In this document: positions 33,828 to 42,581 of the stretch, one piece after another | Numbering within the stretch: position 1 is the stretch's first letter | Layout: each line of letters opens with the position of its first letter | DNA from: Streptomyces sp. NBC_01381 | Lineage (GTDB): Bacteria > Actinomycetota > Actinomycetes > Streptomycetales > Streptomycetaceae | DNA: 64,000 nt | Reading direction: 5' to 3' | Assembly: GCF_026340305.1 (NCBI RefSeq) | Contig: NZ_JAPEPI010000003.1 | Coordinates: forward strand, 372,001 to 436,000 | Made by a program: the position numbers and the translations under genes | Notes under the pieces: generated by a model | What the model saw: the letters and a program-made list of their open reading frames with translations, nothing else | Database searches by the model: none | What the model was told of the DNA's origin: nothing

Positions 33828-34766
33828 ATGCACACCGTGGCCGTACTGGCGCTGGACAGCGTGATCCCCTTCGACCTGTCCACGCCGATCGAGGTGTTCG
33901 GGCGGACCCGGCTGCCGGGCGGCCGGGCCGGATACCGGGTGCGGATCTGCGCCGCCGCGCCAAGCATCGACGCCGGGCTGTTCACGCTGCGGGCGCCCTG
34001 GGGCCTTGACGGGCTCGCCGACGCGGACACGATCATCGTGCCGGGCGTCGCCGACGTCTCCCGGCCGGTCCCGGACGCGGTGCTCGACGCGCTGCGGGCG
34101 GCGGCCGGTGACGGTACGCGGATCGCCTCCATCTGCGTGGGCACCTTCACGCTCGCCGCGGCCGGGCTGCTCACCGGTCTGCGCGCCACCACGCACTGGG
34201 CGGCCGCGGGGCAACTGGCCGACGCGTACCCGGACATCGACGTCGACCCGGATGTCCTCTACGTCGACAACGGGCAGATCCTGACCTCGGCCGGTGCCGC
34301 CGCCGGCCTCGATCTGTGCCTGCATCTGATCCGGCGCGACTACGGCTCCGCCGTCGCCGCCGACGCGGCCCGGCTCTCCGTGATGCCCCTGGAACGTGAG
34401 GGCGGCCAGGCCCAGTTCATCGTCGCCGAACAGCCGCCCACACCCCGCGGATCGACGCTGGAACCGCTGCTGCGCTGGCTGGAGGAGAACGCCGGGCGCG
34501 AGCTCACCCTGGAGGACATCGCCACGCGGGCGGGCATGAGCTCGCGCACCCTGCTGCGCCGCTTCCGCGAGCAGACCGGCAGTACGCCCCTGCAGTGGCT
34601 GCACCGCGCGCGGGTACGCCAGGCCCAGCATCTCCTCGAGACCACGGGGCACTCGGTGGAACGCATCGCCGTCCAGGTCGGCTTCGGCTCCCCCACCGCC
34701 TTCCGCGACCGCTTCAAACGGGTCGCCGGGGTCAGCCCGCAGGCCTACCGCAAGGCGTTTCGATGA
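33828..34766 (+). CDS. GlxA-family AraC-type regulator with DJ-1/PfpI domain (second copy)
   Basis: A 312-residue homologue of the regulator at 13211. The PfpI-like domain shows VAVLALDSVIPFDLSTPIEV, DTIIVPGVADVSRP and SICVGTFTLAAAGLLTG with the nucleophile-elbow cysteine. Two C-terminal helix-turn-helix motifs follow: LTLEDIATRAGMSSRTLLRR and VERIAVQVGFGSPTAFRDRF, the second being the classic AraC helix. A longer start at 33810 is possible. No obvious target is adjacent. Confidence 0.82.
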   Translation: MHTVAVLALDSVIPFDLSTPIEVFGRTRLPGGRAGYRVRICAAAPSIDAGLFTLRAPWGLDGLADADTIIVPGVADVSRPVPDAVLDALRAAAGDGTRIASICVGTFTLAAAGLLTGLRATTHWAAAGQLADAYPDIDVDPDVLYVDNGQILTSAGAAAGLDLCLHLIRRDYGSAVAADAARLSVMPLEREGGQAQFIVAEQPPTPRGSTLEPLLRWLEENAGRELTLEDIATRAGMSSRTLLRRFREQTGSTPLQWLHRARVRQAQHLLETTGHSVERIAVQVGFGSPTAFRDRFKRVAGVSPQAYRKAFR

Positions 34767-34793
34767 TCACCGGTCTGACACCGGGTGTGGCAC

Positions 34794-35534
34794 TCACCCC
34801 TTGCGGGCCACGACCAGGCGCCAGTTGGGGCTGCCGTCGGCCCGGCGGCCGAACTCCTCCAGCGGGTACAGCCGCACCGTGAACCCGGCCCGGACCAGGT
34901 CATCGCGCACCTCTCCCAGCGGAAAGGTCCGGTAGTACATGACGAACGGCGGCCGCCACAGCGCGTTGCGCACCCGCATCACCCCGTCGAAGCCGAGCAT
35001 CGCCCAGTAGAGCGGCGCGGTGCGGGGCGGTGGCGCGCCGATCGGGAAGGCGACCATGCCGCCGGGCCGCAGCGCCCCGAAGACCTCGCTGAAAAGGCGT
35101 GGCCGCTCGGCGGGCAGGAAGTGCCCGAACGCGCCGAAGCTGACCGCCAGGTCGAAGGCGTCGGCGAAGGGCAGCGCACGGGCGTCGGCCCGCACCCACT
35201 CCACCTGTGGCCCGCCGCCCCGCTCGGGCGGCACGGCGGCTTTGGCCGCCGCCAGCATCCCGGCGCTGAAGTCGACACCGATGACCCGCTCCCGGCACAG
35301 CGGCCGCAGCGTCTCGACGCCCGCACCGGTCCCGCAGCAGACGTCGAGGCCCGCGTCGAACGGGCCGAGGTCACGCAGCGTGTCCGCGACCGCGTGCAGG
35401 ATCCGGTCGGGCGTACGGAAAGGGGTGTGGTCGAACTTCGGAGCCAGCAGGTCATAGCCGCGCTCGATGGAGGAAAGGGCTTGCACGGCCAGTTCGCGGA
35501 GTGTGGGTCCCTGAGAGGTGAACACCGGCCCCAC
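34794..35534 (-). CDS. Class I SAM-dependent methyltransferase
   Basis: A ~246-residue methyltransferase. Motif I is LDVCCGTGAGVETL, motif II VIGVDFSAGMLAAAK, then EWVRADARALPFADAFDLAV and a motif-IV-like FSEVFGALRPGGMVAFPIGA. A hydrophobic/aromatic C-terminal region (NALWRPPFVMYYRTFPLG) may shape the acceptor site. It starts with GTG; 35525 is an alternative. It is convergent with the GlxA gene. Substrate unknown. Confidence 0.75.
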   Translation of the reverse strand: MGPVFTSQGPTLRELAVQALSSIERGYDLLAPKFDHTPFRTPDRILHAVADTLRDLGPFDAGLDVCCGTGAGVETLRPLCRERVIGVDFSAGMLAAAKAAVPPERGGGPQVEWVRADARALPFADAFDLAVSFGAFGHFLPAERPRLFSEVFGALRPGGMVAFPIGAPPPRTAPLYWAMLGFDGVMRVRNALWRPPFVMYYRTFPLGEVRDDLVRAGFTVRLYPLEEFGRRADGSPNWRLVVARKG

Positions 35535-35626
35535 CCTAGCCAGCGGGCGCCGGGACGGACTCGACCCTGGACAAACCTGGGCATATCTTGGTAATGACGG
35601 CGACTCGGAAGACAGAGGGGGTCGTC

Positions 35627-36490
35627 ATGCTCGAAGAGCTGCTCGCAGCAGGAGCCGCGGCCGCGTGCGCCGGATTGGTGTACGTGGCGGCGGCGGCCAG
35701 GGTGGTCAAGCAGTACGAGCGGGGTGTGGTGCTCCGGCTCGGGCAGCTGCAGCGCATCGTGCGGCCCCCCGGGTTCACGATGATCGTGCCGGTGGTGGAC
35801 CGGCTGCACAAGGTGAACATGCAGATCGTGACGATGCCGGTCCCGGCGCAGGACGGCATCACGCGGGACAACGTCACGGTCCGGGTGGACGCCGTCATCT
35901 ACTTCAAGGTCGTCGACGCGGCCGAGGCCGTCGTGCAGGTCGAGGACTACCGCTTCGCCGTCTCGCAGATGGCCCAGACGTCCCTGCGCTCGATCATCGG
36001 CAAGAGCGACCTGGACGATCTGCTCTCCAACCGCGAAAAGCTCAACCAGGGCCTGGCGCTGATGATCGACTCGCCCGCCATCGGGTGGGGCGTGCAGATC
36101 GACCGGGTCGAGATCAAGGACGTATCCCTCCCCGAGACGATGAAGCGGTCGATGGCCCGGCAGGCCGAGGCGGACCGCGAGCGCCGCGCCCGCGTCATCA
36201 ACGCCGACGCCGAACTGCAGGCCTCCAAGAAGCTCGCCGAGGCCGCGCACCAGATGGCGGAGGAGCCCGCGGCCCTCCAGCTCCGCCTGCTGCAGACCGT
36301 CGTCGCGGTCGCCGCCGAGAAGAACTCCACCCTCGTCCTGCCCTTCCCCGTCGAGCTCCTGCGCTTCCTCGAACGGGCCCAGCAGGCCCAGCAACCAACC
36401 CAGCAACCGGCCCAGCAGACCCAGGCCCTGCCATCCGCACCACCGGCCCCGGAGGCGAAGCCGATGCCCAAACGGCCCACCGCCGCATAG
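35627..36490 (+). CDS. SPFH/Band-7 (slipin/stomatin-like) membrane protein
   Basis: A 287-residue stomatin-family protein. An N-terminal membrane helix (AAAACAGLVYVAAAARVV) is followed by the SPFH domain: YERGVVLRLGQLQRIVRPPG, TMIVPVVDRLHKVNMQIVTM, TVRVDAVIYFKVVDAAEAV, and QTSLRSIIGKSDLDDLLSN. A long charged helix (MKRSMARQAEADRERRARVI) promotes oligomerisation, and a Gln/Pro-rich tail follows. These proteins form membrane microdomain scaffolds. ATG 35627 follows GAGGGGG. It usually pairs with an NfeD protein, but none is present here. Confidence 0.83.
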   Translation: MLEELLAAGAAAACAGLVYVAAAARVVKQYERGVVLRLGQLQRIVRPPGFTMIVPVVDRLHKVNMQIVTMPVPAQDGITRDNVTVRVDAVIYFKVVDAAEAVVQVEDYRFAVSQMAQTSLRSIIGKSDLDDLLSNREKLNQGLALMIDSPAIGWGVQIDRVEIKDVSLPETMKRSMARQAEADRERRARVINADAELQASKKLAEAAHQMAEEPAALQLRLLQTVVAVAAEKNSTLVLPFPVELLRFLERAQQAQQPTQQPAQQTQALPSAPPAPEAKPMPKRPTAA

Positions 36491-36716
36491 GCAAGATCCA
36501 AGCCGTTCGGGCCTGAACCAGCTTGGGAGGCTTCTTGGACCTCACCGAGTGATCCGCCCTTGACCAGTGCACCCGGGGCACGCGCCGCTTCGGCTGCGGG
36601 GAGACACGGCCGCCGCTGTGGCCGGTAACCGCCAGGAGGTCTATCGGGTCGAGCCAGGGGTCGGGTAGACGTATCGCGGCCGTTGATCCTCCGCTCAGCA
36701 CCAGGAAGGATGCCTC
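36491..36716. other. Intergenic stretch with no recognisable gene
   Basis: The 226 bp between the SPFH protein and the methyltransferase-like gene contain no frame with family resemblance. The minus strand gives QPKRRVPRVHWSRADHSVRS, which looks vaguely like a decayed basic protein or transposase end, but I cannot support that. AGGAAGG at the end is the ribosome-binding region for the next gene. Confidence 0.4.
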
Positions 36717-37544
36717 ATGACCCGTGCCCGGACCACCACCCCGGCAGGCAAGACCCGGTTCGACGACATCTACAACGAGCCTGACCCCCGCGCCTACTTC
36801 CGTACGCTCTCCCCCCTTGAGTACGAGATACCGCACCAGGCCCAGGACGTCTTCCGGCGCACGCTCGCCCAGCGGTCCGCGGTACGCGGCACCCACCTCC
36901 CCGTCACGGTCCTCGACCTCTGCTGCTCGTACGGGATCAACGCGGCACTCCTCAACCACGACCTCTCCCTCGCGGAGCTGTACGCGCACTACACCGGGCC
37001 CACGACCGACGGCCTCACGCGGGGTGAACTCATCGAGTGCGACAAGGAGTTCTACGCCTCGCGCCGGCGGGCGGACGCGGTCCCCGTGATCGGCCTCGAC
37101 ACGGCCGACAACGCCACGCGCTACGCCCTTGAGGTGGGGCTCCTGGACGAGGCGTATGCGGAGAACCTCGAACGTCACCCGCCCAGCACGGAGCTGCGCC
37201 GCGCCGTCTCCCGTGTCGGTCTGATCACCGTCACCGGAGGCATCGGCTACATCACGCACCGCACCTTCGGCGCGCTCCTCGACGCGACGGCCCTGCCGGT
37301 CTGGGTGAGCGCGTTCGTCCTGCGCACGGTGCCCTTCCAGGAGATCCTGGCCAGTCTCGACGCCCATGGCCTCGCCACCGAGACCGATCCCGAACGGACC
37401 TATCCGCAGCGGCTGTTCAGCGATCTCGAGGAACAGCGCAGCGCCGTCGACCAGGTCCTCAAGGCCGGCGACGACCCGACCGGCCTCGAGGCCGAGGGGC
37501 GCTACTACACCCGGCTCTACCAGTCACGGCCCCGGCCCGCATAA
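36717..37544 (+). CDS. SAM-dependent-methyltransferase-like protein
   Basis: A 275-residue protein with an unusual motif I: VTVLDLCCSYGINAALLNHD, followed by DLSLAELYAHYTG and a conserved-looking VPVIGLDTADNATRYALEVG. The central VGLITVTGGIGYITHRTFGA fits strand 4 to 5 of the Rossmann fold. The N terminus (FDDIYNEPDPRAYFRTLSPL) is characteristic of a set of actinobacterial uncharacterised methyltransferases. The substrate cannot be inferred. It ends at a strong hairpin. Confidence 0.65.
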   Translation: MTRARTTTPAGKTRFDDIYNEPDPRAYFRTLSPLEYEIPHQAQDVFRRTLAQRSAVRGTHLPVTVLDLCCSYGINAALLNHDLSLAELYAHYTGPTTDGLTRGELIECDKEFYASRRRADAVPVIGLDTADNATRYALEVGLLDEAYAENLERHPPSTELRRAVSRVGLITVTGGIGYITHRTFGALLDATALPVWVSAFVLRTVPFQEILASLDAHGLATETDPERTYPQRLFSDLEEQRSAVDQVLKAGDDPTGLEAEGRYYTRLYQSRPRPA

Positions 37545-37560
37545 CCCCCGAGCGCGGCAG

Positions 37561-37591
37561 GTGCGGGACGCGGCCCGTCCGCGCCCCGCAC
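37561..37591. terminator. Bidirectional hairpin terminator
   Basis: GTGCGGGACGCGG (37561-37573) pairs with CCGCGCCCCGCAC (37579-37591), 12 of 13 pairs, with a 5-base loop. It lies between convergent genes. Confidence 0.8.
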
Positions 37592-37616
37592 CCGCTCTGC
37601 CGATGACCCCGCGCCG

Positions 37617-38300
37617 TCAGCTGCTGAAGAACTCGCTGACCTGCTGCGCGAACTGACGTGGCTGGACCTCGTGGACCGAGTGTCCGACCGGGATCGTGAT
37701 CAGCTGGGAGTCCGGGATCGCCGCGGCCATGTCGGGGATCCGCGCCTGCGACATGCTGCTGTCCGGCCCGCCCGCCACGATGAGCGTCGGCGCGACGATC
37801 TCGCCGAGCCGCTCGGCCCACTCCGGGTCGGGGCTGTCCACCTGGCCGCGGATGGCGGGGACCACGGGCCAGTCGTAGTCGATGGGCCCGTCGGGGCGCT
37901 CGGCCTCGACCGGTTCACGCGGGTAGGGCGGCGGCGCCTCCTCCAGGACGAGGCGCTCGACGCGGTCGGGGTGCTCCTCGGCCAGGAGGTAGGCGACGAC
38001 GCCGCCCATGGAGTGGCCGACGACGCCGACGCGGTCGAGGTCGAGCTCGTCGAGGAAGCCGAGCACGTCTTCACACATCAGCTCGAACGAGTACTCGTCG
38101 GGCCAGTCGCTCTCGCCGTGCCCGCGCAGGTCAAGGGCGTACACACGCCATTCCTCGCCGAGCATCTGCCCGACCTCGTCCCAGCTCGCCGATGAGCCGC
38201 CGAGCGCGTGCAGCAGCACGACGGGTGCGCCGTACGGGTCGCCCCAGCTCCGATAGGCCAGGCGTACGTCGCCGACATCCACCACCGCGTGATCTTCCAT
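37617..38300 (-). CDS. Alpha/beta-fold hydrolase
   Basis: A 227-residue alpha/beta hydrolase. The oxyanion region is VVLLHALGGSSASW, the nucleophile elbow VGVVGHSMGGVVAYL (S97), the acid is probably in the APTLIVAGGPDSSM loop and the histidine in PVGHSVHEVQP (H207 or H210). LDLRGHGESDWP is the usual strand-5 marker. It is smaller than most esterases and has a minimal cap. Substrate unknown. Its upstream region is shared with the polysaccharide lyase gene. Confidence 0.8.
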   Translation of the reverse strand: MEDHAVVDVGDVRLAYRSWGDPYGAPVVLLHALGGSSASWDEVGQMLGEEWRVYALDLRGHGESDWPDEYSFELMCEDVLGFLDELDLDRVGVVGHSMGGVVAYLLAEEHPDRVERLVLEEAPPPYPREPVEAERPDGPIDYDWPVVPAIRGQVDSPDPEWAERLGEIVAPTLIVAGGPDSSMSQARIPDMAAAIPDSQLITIPVGHSVHEVQPRQFAQQVSEFFSS

Positions 38301-38321
38301 GGACCCGACGCTACAGCGCGA

Positions 38322-38337
38322 AGACGTCTAGACCTAT
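38322..38337. promoter_or_regulatory. DasR-type (dre) site candidate
   Basis: AGACGTCTAGACCTAT keeps the full TCTAGACC core of the DasR consensus ACTGGTCTAGACCACT (11 of 16 matches). It lies 98 bp before the family 8 lyase, whose substrates contain N-acetylated amino sugars, so control by the GlcNAc regulator DasR would make sense. Confidence 0.45.
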
Positions 38338-38361
38338 TGAGCGGTGGCGCACACCCATGCT

Positions 38362-38375
38362 AGAAAGCGCTTGCT
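38362..38375. promoter_or_regulatory. LacI-type operator candidate
   Basis: AGAAAGCGCTTGCT centres on the palindrome AAGCGCTT, the core found in many LacI-family sugar-operon operators of Streptomyces (GAAAGCGCTTTC type). It lies 60 bp before the lyase start. The right arm is imperfect. Confidence 0.45.
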
Positions 38376-38434
38376 CCTCGCGCGGCCCCACCCCTCCCGG
38401 CTCCCTTCCCCCTCCCTCCACCATCGGAGAACCC

Positions 38435-40864
38435 ATGCACTCTCCCTGGTCCCGCCGCTCCTTCCTGCTCACCACCAGCGCCTCCGCGCTCGCCCTGACC
38501 GCCACGGGACTGCTGCCCTCCGCGGAGGCGGCGGCCGCCGACGCGTACGAGGCGCTGCGCGCCAAGTGGCGCACCCTCGTCCTGGGCGACGGCTTCTCCC
38601 CCACGGCCGAGCCCTTCAAGAGCCGTCTTGCCGAACTCGGCGCCACGGCACGGCAGTTGCACGACACCATGGCCCCCGCGACGGGATCCCTGTGGCCCGA
38701 CGCCTCGTACGCCGACCCCGAGCCGGACACCGACCAGGAGTCCTACGGCTACTCGGCCAACGTGGTGACCGGTTACAGCAGGCTCAACACCATGGCGCAG
38801 GCCTACCGCCAGGAGGGCACGGGCCTGACCGGCGACGCGGCCCTCAAGGCCGACATCCTCACCGGACTCGACCACCTCTACACGCAGGTCTACAACGAGA
38901 ACCAGGCGCGGTTCGGCAACTGGTACAGCTGGCAGATAGGCGCCCCGCAGCACCTCCTCGACGTCTGCGTGCTGATGTACGACCACCTGTCGGCGACCCA
39001 AGTGGCCAACTACTGCAAGGCCGTCGACCACTTCGTGCCCGACTCCGCGGTGGGCAGCTACACCGGTACGAGCACCGGCGCCAACCGCGTGGACCTGTGC
39101 CGGGTGCTCGCCCTGCGCGGGGTCGTCGGCGGCAACTCGGCCAAGATCGCCCTCGCCCGTGACGCGCTGTCCCCCGTCTTCCCGTACGTGACGACCGGCG
39201 ACGGCCTCTACACCGACGGCTCGTTCATCCAGCACACCACCGTGCCCTACACCGGGTCGTACGGATCGGTGATGCTCGGCGGTCTCGGCATGCTCTTCTC
39301 GCTGCTGCGCGGCTCCAGTTGGGAGGTCACCGACGCCAGGCGGCAGATCGTCTTCGACTCCGTCGAGAAGGCCTGGGCGCCCTTCCTCTACAACGGCCTC
39401 GTCATGGACGGCGTCGCGGGCCGCGCCATCAGCCGCGGCCTCTCAGCGTCCGACGCCAAGAAGATCCAGGCCGACGACCATCTGCGCGGCCACCCCATCA
39501 TGTCCGCGATCGTGCTGCTCGGTCAGGGCGCGAGCGCGGCGGAGAACGCCCGCTGGCGCGGCCTGGTCAAGGGCTGGATGCGCCGCGACTACTACAGCCC
39601 GCCCCTGAGCGACCCCTCGCTCGGCCTGACAAGCCTCGCCCGCCTGAAGGGAGTTGACGACGACACCTCCGTGACCCCGGCCACCGAGCCCACCGGGCAC
39701 CGCCTCTTCACCAACATGGCCCGCGCCACGCACCGGCGCCCCGGCTGGGCGGCGTCGATCAGCATGGCGGACCCCCGCATCACCTACTACGAAACGGGCA
39801 ACGGCGAGAATCTGCGCGGCTGGCACACCGGCTCCGGAATGCTCTACTGGTGGGGCGACAGCTACGCCAACGGGCAGTACAGCGACGCCTTCTGGCCCAC
39901 CGTCGACCCCTGCCGGCTGCCCGGCATCACGGCCTCCCGCAAGCCGCTCGCGGACGCGGCGGGCGGCGACTGGGGTGCGTCGCTGCCGGACGTGAAGTGG
40001 GTGGGCGGCGCGAGCGACGGTCAACGGGCCGCCATCGGGCAGTACTTGAAGGGTCTGCAGAGCACGCTGCGGGCGAAGAAGTCCTGGTTCTGCCTGGACG
40101 ACACGATCGTCTGCCTGGGTGCCGGGATCGTCTGCACGGACGGCGCCGCGGTCGAGTCGACCATCGAGAACCGCAACCTCGGCCCCACGGGCACGGCCCC
40201 CTTCCAGGTCGACGGCGTCAGCAAGCCGACGAGCACGCCCTGGTCGGCGACTCTCTCCGGCGCCAGGTGGGCCCACATCGGGGGCCACGGCGGCTATGTC
40301 TTCCCCGGCGGCGCGACGGTGAAGGCGCTGCGCGAGGAGCGCTCCGGCAAGTGGAGCGACATCAACAAGGGCGGCGCCACGACCGCGATCGCCCGTAAGT
40401 ACCTCACGCTGTACGTCGATCACGGCACCGCCCCGACGAACGGCACGTACGCCTATCAGCTGATGCCGGGCGCTTCCGCAGCCCAGACCGCGGCCCGGTC
40501 CGCGGACACCGGATGGCTGCGGATCCTCGCCAACTCCGATGAGCAGCAAGGCATATCCGTGCCCGCGCAGGGTTTCACCGGCGTGAACTTCTGGTTCGGC
40601 GGCACGGTGGGCCCGCTCACCGCGAGCGCTCCCTGTTCCGTCCAGATCAGCGAGAAGAGCGACGGCACCGCGGTCGTCTGCGTCAGCGATCCGATGCGCG
40701 CGCAGACGTCCCTGACGCTCACCTGGAACCGTTCCGTGTCCGCGGTGACGTCCAAGCCCGCCACCGTCACGTCCGCGACGACGGGCGCCTCGCTGAAGCT
40801 GACCTTCGGCGATCTCAGCGGCACCAAGGGCGCCACTCAGCGGGTGACCGTCACCCTGGGGTGA
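38435..40864 (+). CDS. Secreted polysaccharide lyase family 8 (hyaluronate/chondroitin/xanthan lyase type)
   Basis: An 809-residue extracellular lyase. The start MHSPWSRRSFLLTTSASALA is a twin-arginine signal peptide cleaved near AEAAAAD. Residues ~50-380 form the alpha/alpha toroid with WYSWQIGAPQHLLDVCVLMY and DGSFIQHTTVPYTGSYGSVM, which holds the catalytic Asn/His/Tyr of family PL8, plus NGLVMDGVAGRAISRG. The beta-sandwich domains follow with GHRLFTNMARATHRRPGWAA and NGENLRGWHTGSGMLYWWGD. It cleaves acidic polysaccharides by beta-elimination; which one is not decided by sequence. The start follows CGGAGA. Confidence 0.86.
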   Translation: MHSPWSRRSFLLTTSASALALTATGLLPSAEAAAADAYEALRAKWRTLVLGDGFSPTAEPFKSRLAELGATARQLHDTMAPATGSLWPDASYADPEPDTDQESYGYSANVVTGYSRLNTMAQAYRQEGTGLTGDAALKADILTGLDHLYTQVYNENQARFGNWYSWQIGAPQHLLDVCVLMYDHLSATQVANYCKAVDHFVPDSAVGSYTGTSTGANRVDLCRVLALRGVVGGNSAKIALARDALSPVFPYVTTGDGLYTDGSFIQHTTVPYTGSYGSVMLGGLGMLFSLLRGSSWEVTDARRQIVFDSVEKAWAPFLYNGLVMDGVAGRAISRGLSASDAKKIQADDHLRGHPIMSAIVLLGQGASAAENARWRGLVKGWMRRDYYSPPLSDPSLGLTSLARLKGVDDDTSVTPATEPTGHRLFTNMARATHRRPGWAASISMADPRITYYETGNGENLRGWHTGSGMLYWWGDSYANGQYSDAFWPTVDPCRLPGITASRKPLADAAGGDWGASLPDVKWVGGASDGQRAAIGQYLKGLQSTLRAKKSWFCLDDTIVCLGAGIVCTDGAAVESTIENRNLGPTGTAPFQVDGVSKPTSTPWSATLSGARWAHIGGHGGYVFPGGATVKALREERSGKWSDINKGGATTAIARKYLTLYVDHGTAPTNGTYAYQLMPGASAAQTAARSADTGWLRILANSDEQQGISVPAQGFTGVNFWFGGTVGPLTASAPCSVQISEKSDGTAVVCVSDPMRAQTSLTLTWNRSVSAVTSKPATVTSATTGASLKLTFGDLSGTKGATQRVTVTLG

Positions 40865-41216
40865 GCGGGCGCGTGCGGCGGGCGCGGGCCAGGGCAAGGC
40901 CGCCGATGACGAGGGCGATCAGGCCCACCACCAGGGCCACGATGGCCCCGCCGAGGCCGTTGCCGGTGCCGAGGCCGCCGTCGGCGGTGGCCGTGACAAC
41001 ACCGCCCAGGGCCACGGCGATCAGCCCCGCCGCCAGGGCCGCGTCGGCTCCGAGCCGCCCGGTGCCGGTGCCGAGGCGGCCGGCGGGGCGGGCCAGCGCG
41101 AGACCGCCGATGACGACGCCGATCAGCCCCAACACGGCGGCCGTGGTGGCCCCGAGGCGTCCGGCGCTCATGGAGAACACATCGGCGGCGGTGGTCAGGG
41201 GTTCTGACGAGTTCAT
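40851..41216 (-). CDS. Small four-helix membrane protein (DUF6223-like)
   Basis: A 121-residue membrane protein with two internally repeated halves: SAGRLGATTAAVLGLIGVVI with GGLALARPAGRLG, and ADAALAAGLIAVALGGVVTA leading to ALVVGLIALVIGGLALARAR. The near-identical GGLALAR ends suggest duplication. It resembles the short actinobacterial DUF6223 proteins, role unknown. ATG 41216 follows AGGAGAAGG. Its 3' end overlaps the convergent lyase gene by 14 bp. Confidence 0.55.
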   Translation of the reverse strand: MNSSEPLTTAADVFSMSAGRLGATTAAVLGLIGVVIGGLALARPAGRLGTGTGRLGADAALAAGLIAVALGGVVTATADGGLGTGNGLGGAIVALVVGLIALVIGGLALARARRTRPLTPG

Positions 41217-41230
41217 GTCCTTCTCCTGCT

Positions 41231-41280
41231 CTTCTTTGTACGGCTTGCTCACGAGTTCTTCTTTGTACGGCTTGCACGAG
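41231..41280. repeat. Direct repeat (25 and 23 bp) in the leader of the small membrane gene
   Basis: CTTCTTTGTACGGCTTGCTC with ACGAG (41231-41255) recurs as 41258-41280 minus two bases. On the minus strand it gives two copies of KPYKEE just before the start, so it lies in the untranslated leader or promoter. It is locally AT-richer than its surroundings. Confidence 0.75.
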
Positions 41281-41453
41281 GTGTGGCTGTCCTCCGATCC
41301 TGTCGCCGGGCGCGCCGCCGGTCGTCCCGCGGGCGCAGACACTTCGTGCTGCTGCGGCTGCGGCAGAGGGCGCGGATGTACTGCGTACGCGGTAGGCGAC
41401 CACCCCTTCGTGAGCGGGACTCCCCCGCGACGGCGTCCGGCTAGGGTGCGCGC

Positions 41454-42581
41454 ATGAGCTCAGGACGGTTCGGCGTTCCGGCTGGTGTCAGGGACGGGGT
41501 GGTCGCGGTCTGCGTGGCGGCGGTGCTGCTGATCGCCGGGCGGTCCGGGCAGCACTCCGCCGCGGATCTCGACGTGCTCGTCGGCTACGCGCTGCTCGCG
41601 GCGAGCGGCCTGGCGCTCGCCGCGGGCCGCCGGGCTCCGCTTCCCGTCCTGGCCGTCACCGGGCTGTGCGCGGCGGGGTATCAGGCGGCCGGTTTCGATG
41701 TGCCGGCCGTCGCCTTCCTGTTCGCGGTGTACGCCGCCGTGCGGGCGGGGCACCGCGTCTTCACGGTGGCGGCGAGCGTGCTGATGCTGGCCGCTCTTCC
41801 GCTCGCCGCCCTGGTCTCCCTGCACGACACGGGCGAGGCGTTCGCACGGGCCCGCGGCGCCCTGGAGATCGCCTGGCTGATCGCGGCCGGCGCCGCGGGT
41901 GAAGCGCTGCGGCAGGCCGAGCGGCGGGCCGACGAGGCCGAGCGCACCCGCGAGGAGACCGCGCGGCGCCGCGCCGACGAGGAACGGCTGCACATCGCGC
42001 GGGAGTTGCACGACTCGCTCACCCATCAGATCTCGGTCATCAAGGTGCAGTCGGAGGCCGCCGTCCATGTGGCCCGCAGGCGCGGCGAAGAGGTGCCGGA
42101 GGCCCTCCTGGCGATCCGGGACGCCGGCCGTGAGGCGACCCGGGAGCTGCGCGCGACCCTGGAGGCGCTGCGTGACGACGGCAAGGCTCCGCCGCACGGG
42201 CTCGCGCACGTACCGGAGCTGGTGGAACGGGCCCGTGGCAACGGTCTTGACGCGACGCTGACGATCGAAGGGCGACGGCACGACGTGCCGGCCACGGTGG
42301 ACCGCACCGCCTACCGCATCGTCCAGGAATCGCTCACCAACATCGCCCGGCACGCGTCGGCAAGCACGGCGTCGGTCCGGATCGACTACCGCCCGGATGC
42401 CCTGGCCATACGGGTCGAGGACGACGGGAAGGCATCGCCGGACTCCGCGCCGGTGCCCGGCGTCGGGCTGCTCGGGATGCGCGAACGCGTGACCGCACTG
42501 GGCGGCCGCCTGCACGCGGAACCCCGCGGCGGGGGCGGCTTCACCGTGCGTGCGGAGCTGCCCGTGGAGCGTACGTCGTGA
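41454..42581 (+). CDS. Two-component sensor histidine kinase (NarL-type partner)
   Basis: A 375-residue sensor of the HisKA_3 class. About four membrane helices occupy residues 15-150. A helical linker follows, then the dimerisation/phosphoacceptor helix ERLHIARELHDSLTHQISVI with H186. The ATPase domain shows VDRTAYRIVQESLTNIARHA (N box) and GVGLLGMRERVTALGGRLHA (G box). TAGGGT at 41442-41447, 6 bases before the ATG, suggests a leaderless mRNA. The response regulator gene overlaps its end. The signal is unknown. Confidence 0.88.
   Translation: MSSGRFGVPAGVRDGVVAVCVAAVLLIAGRSGQHSAADLDVLVGYALLAASGLALAAGRRAPLPVLAVTGLCAAGYQAAGFDVPAVAFLFAVYAAVRAGHRVFTVAASVLMLAALPLAALVSLHDTGEAFARARGALEIAWLIAAGAAGEALRQAERRADEAERTREETARRRADEERLHIARELHDSLTHQISVIKVQSEAAVHVARRRGEEVPEALLAIRDAGREATRELRATLEALRDDGKAPPHGLAHVPELVERARGNGLDATLTIEGRRHDVPATVDRTAYRIVQESLTNIARHASASTASVRIDYRPDALAIRVEDDGKASPDSAPVPGVGLLGMRERVTALGGRLHAEPRGGGGFTVRAELPVERTS

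Noticed and set aside
36491..36716. Possible transposase remnant
   Set aside because: A basic peptide can be read on the minus strand, but no motif, terminal repeat or target duplication supports it.
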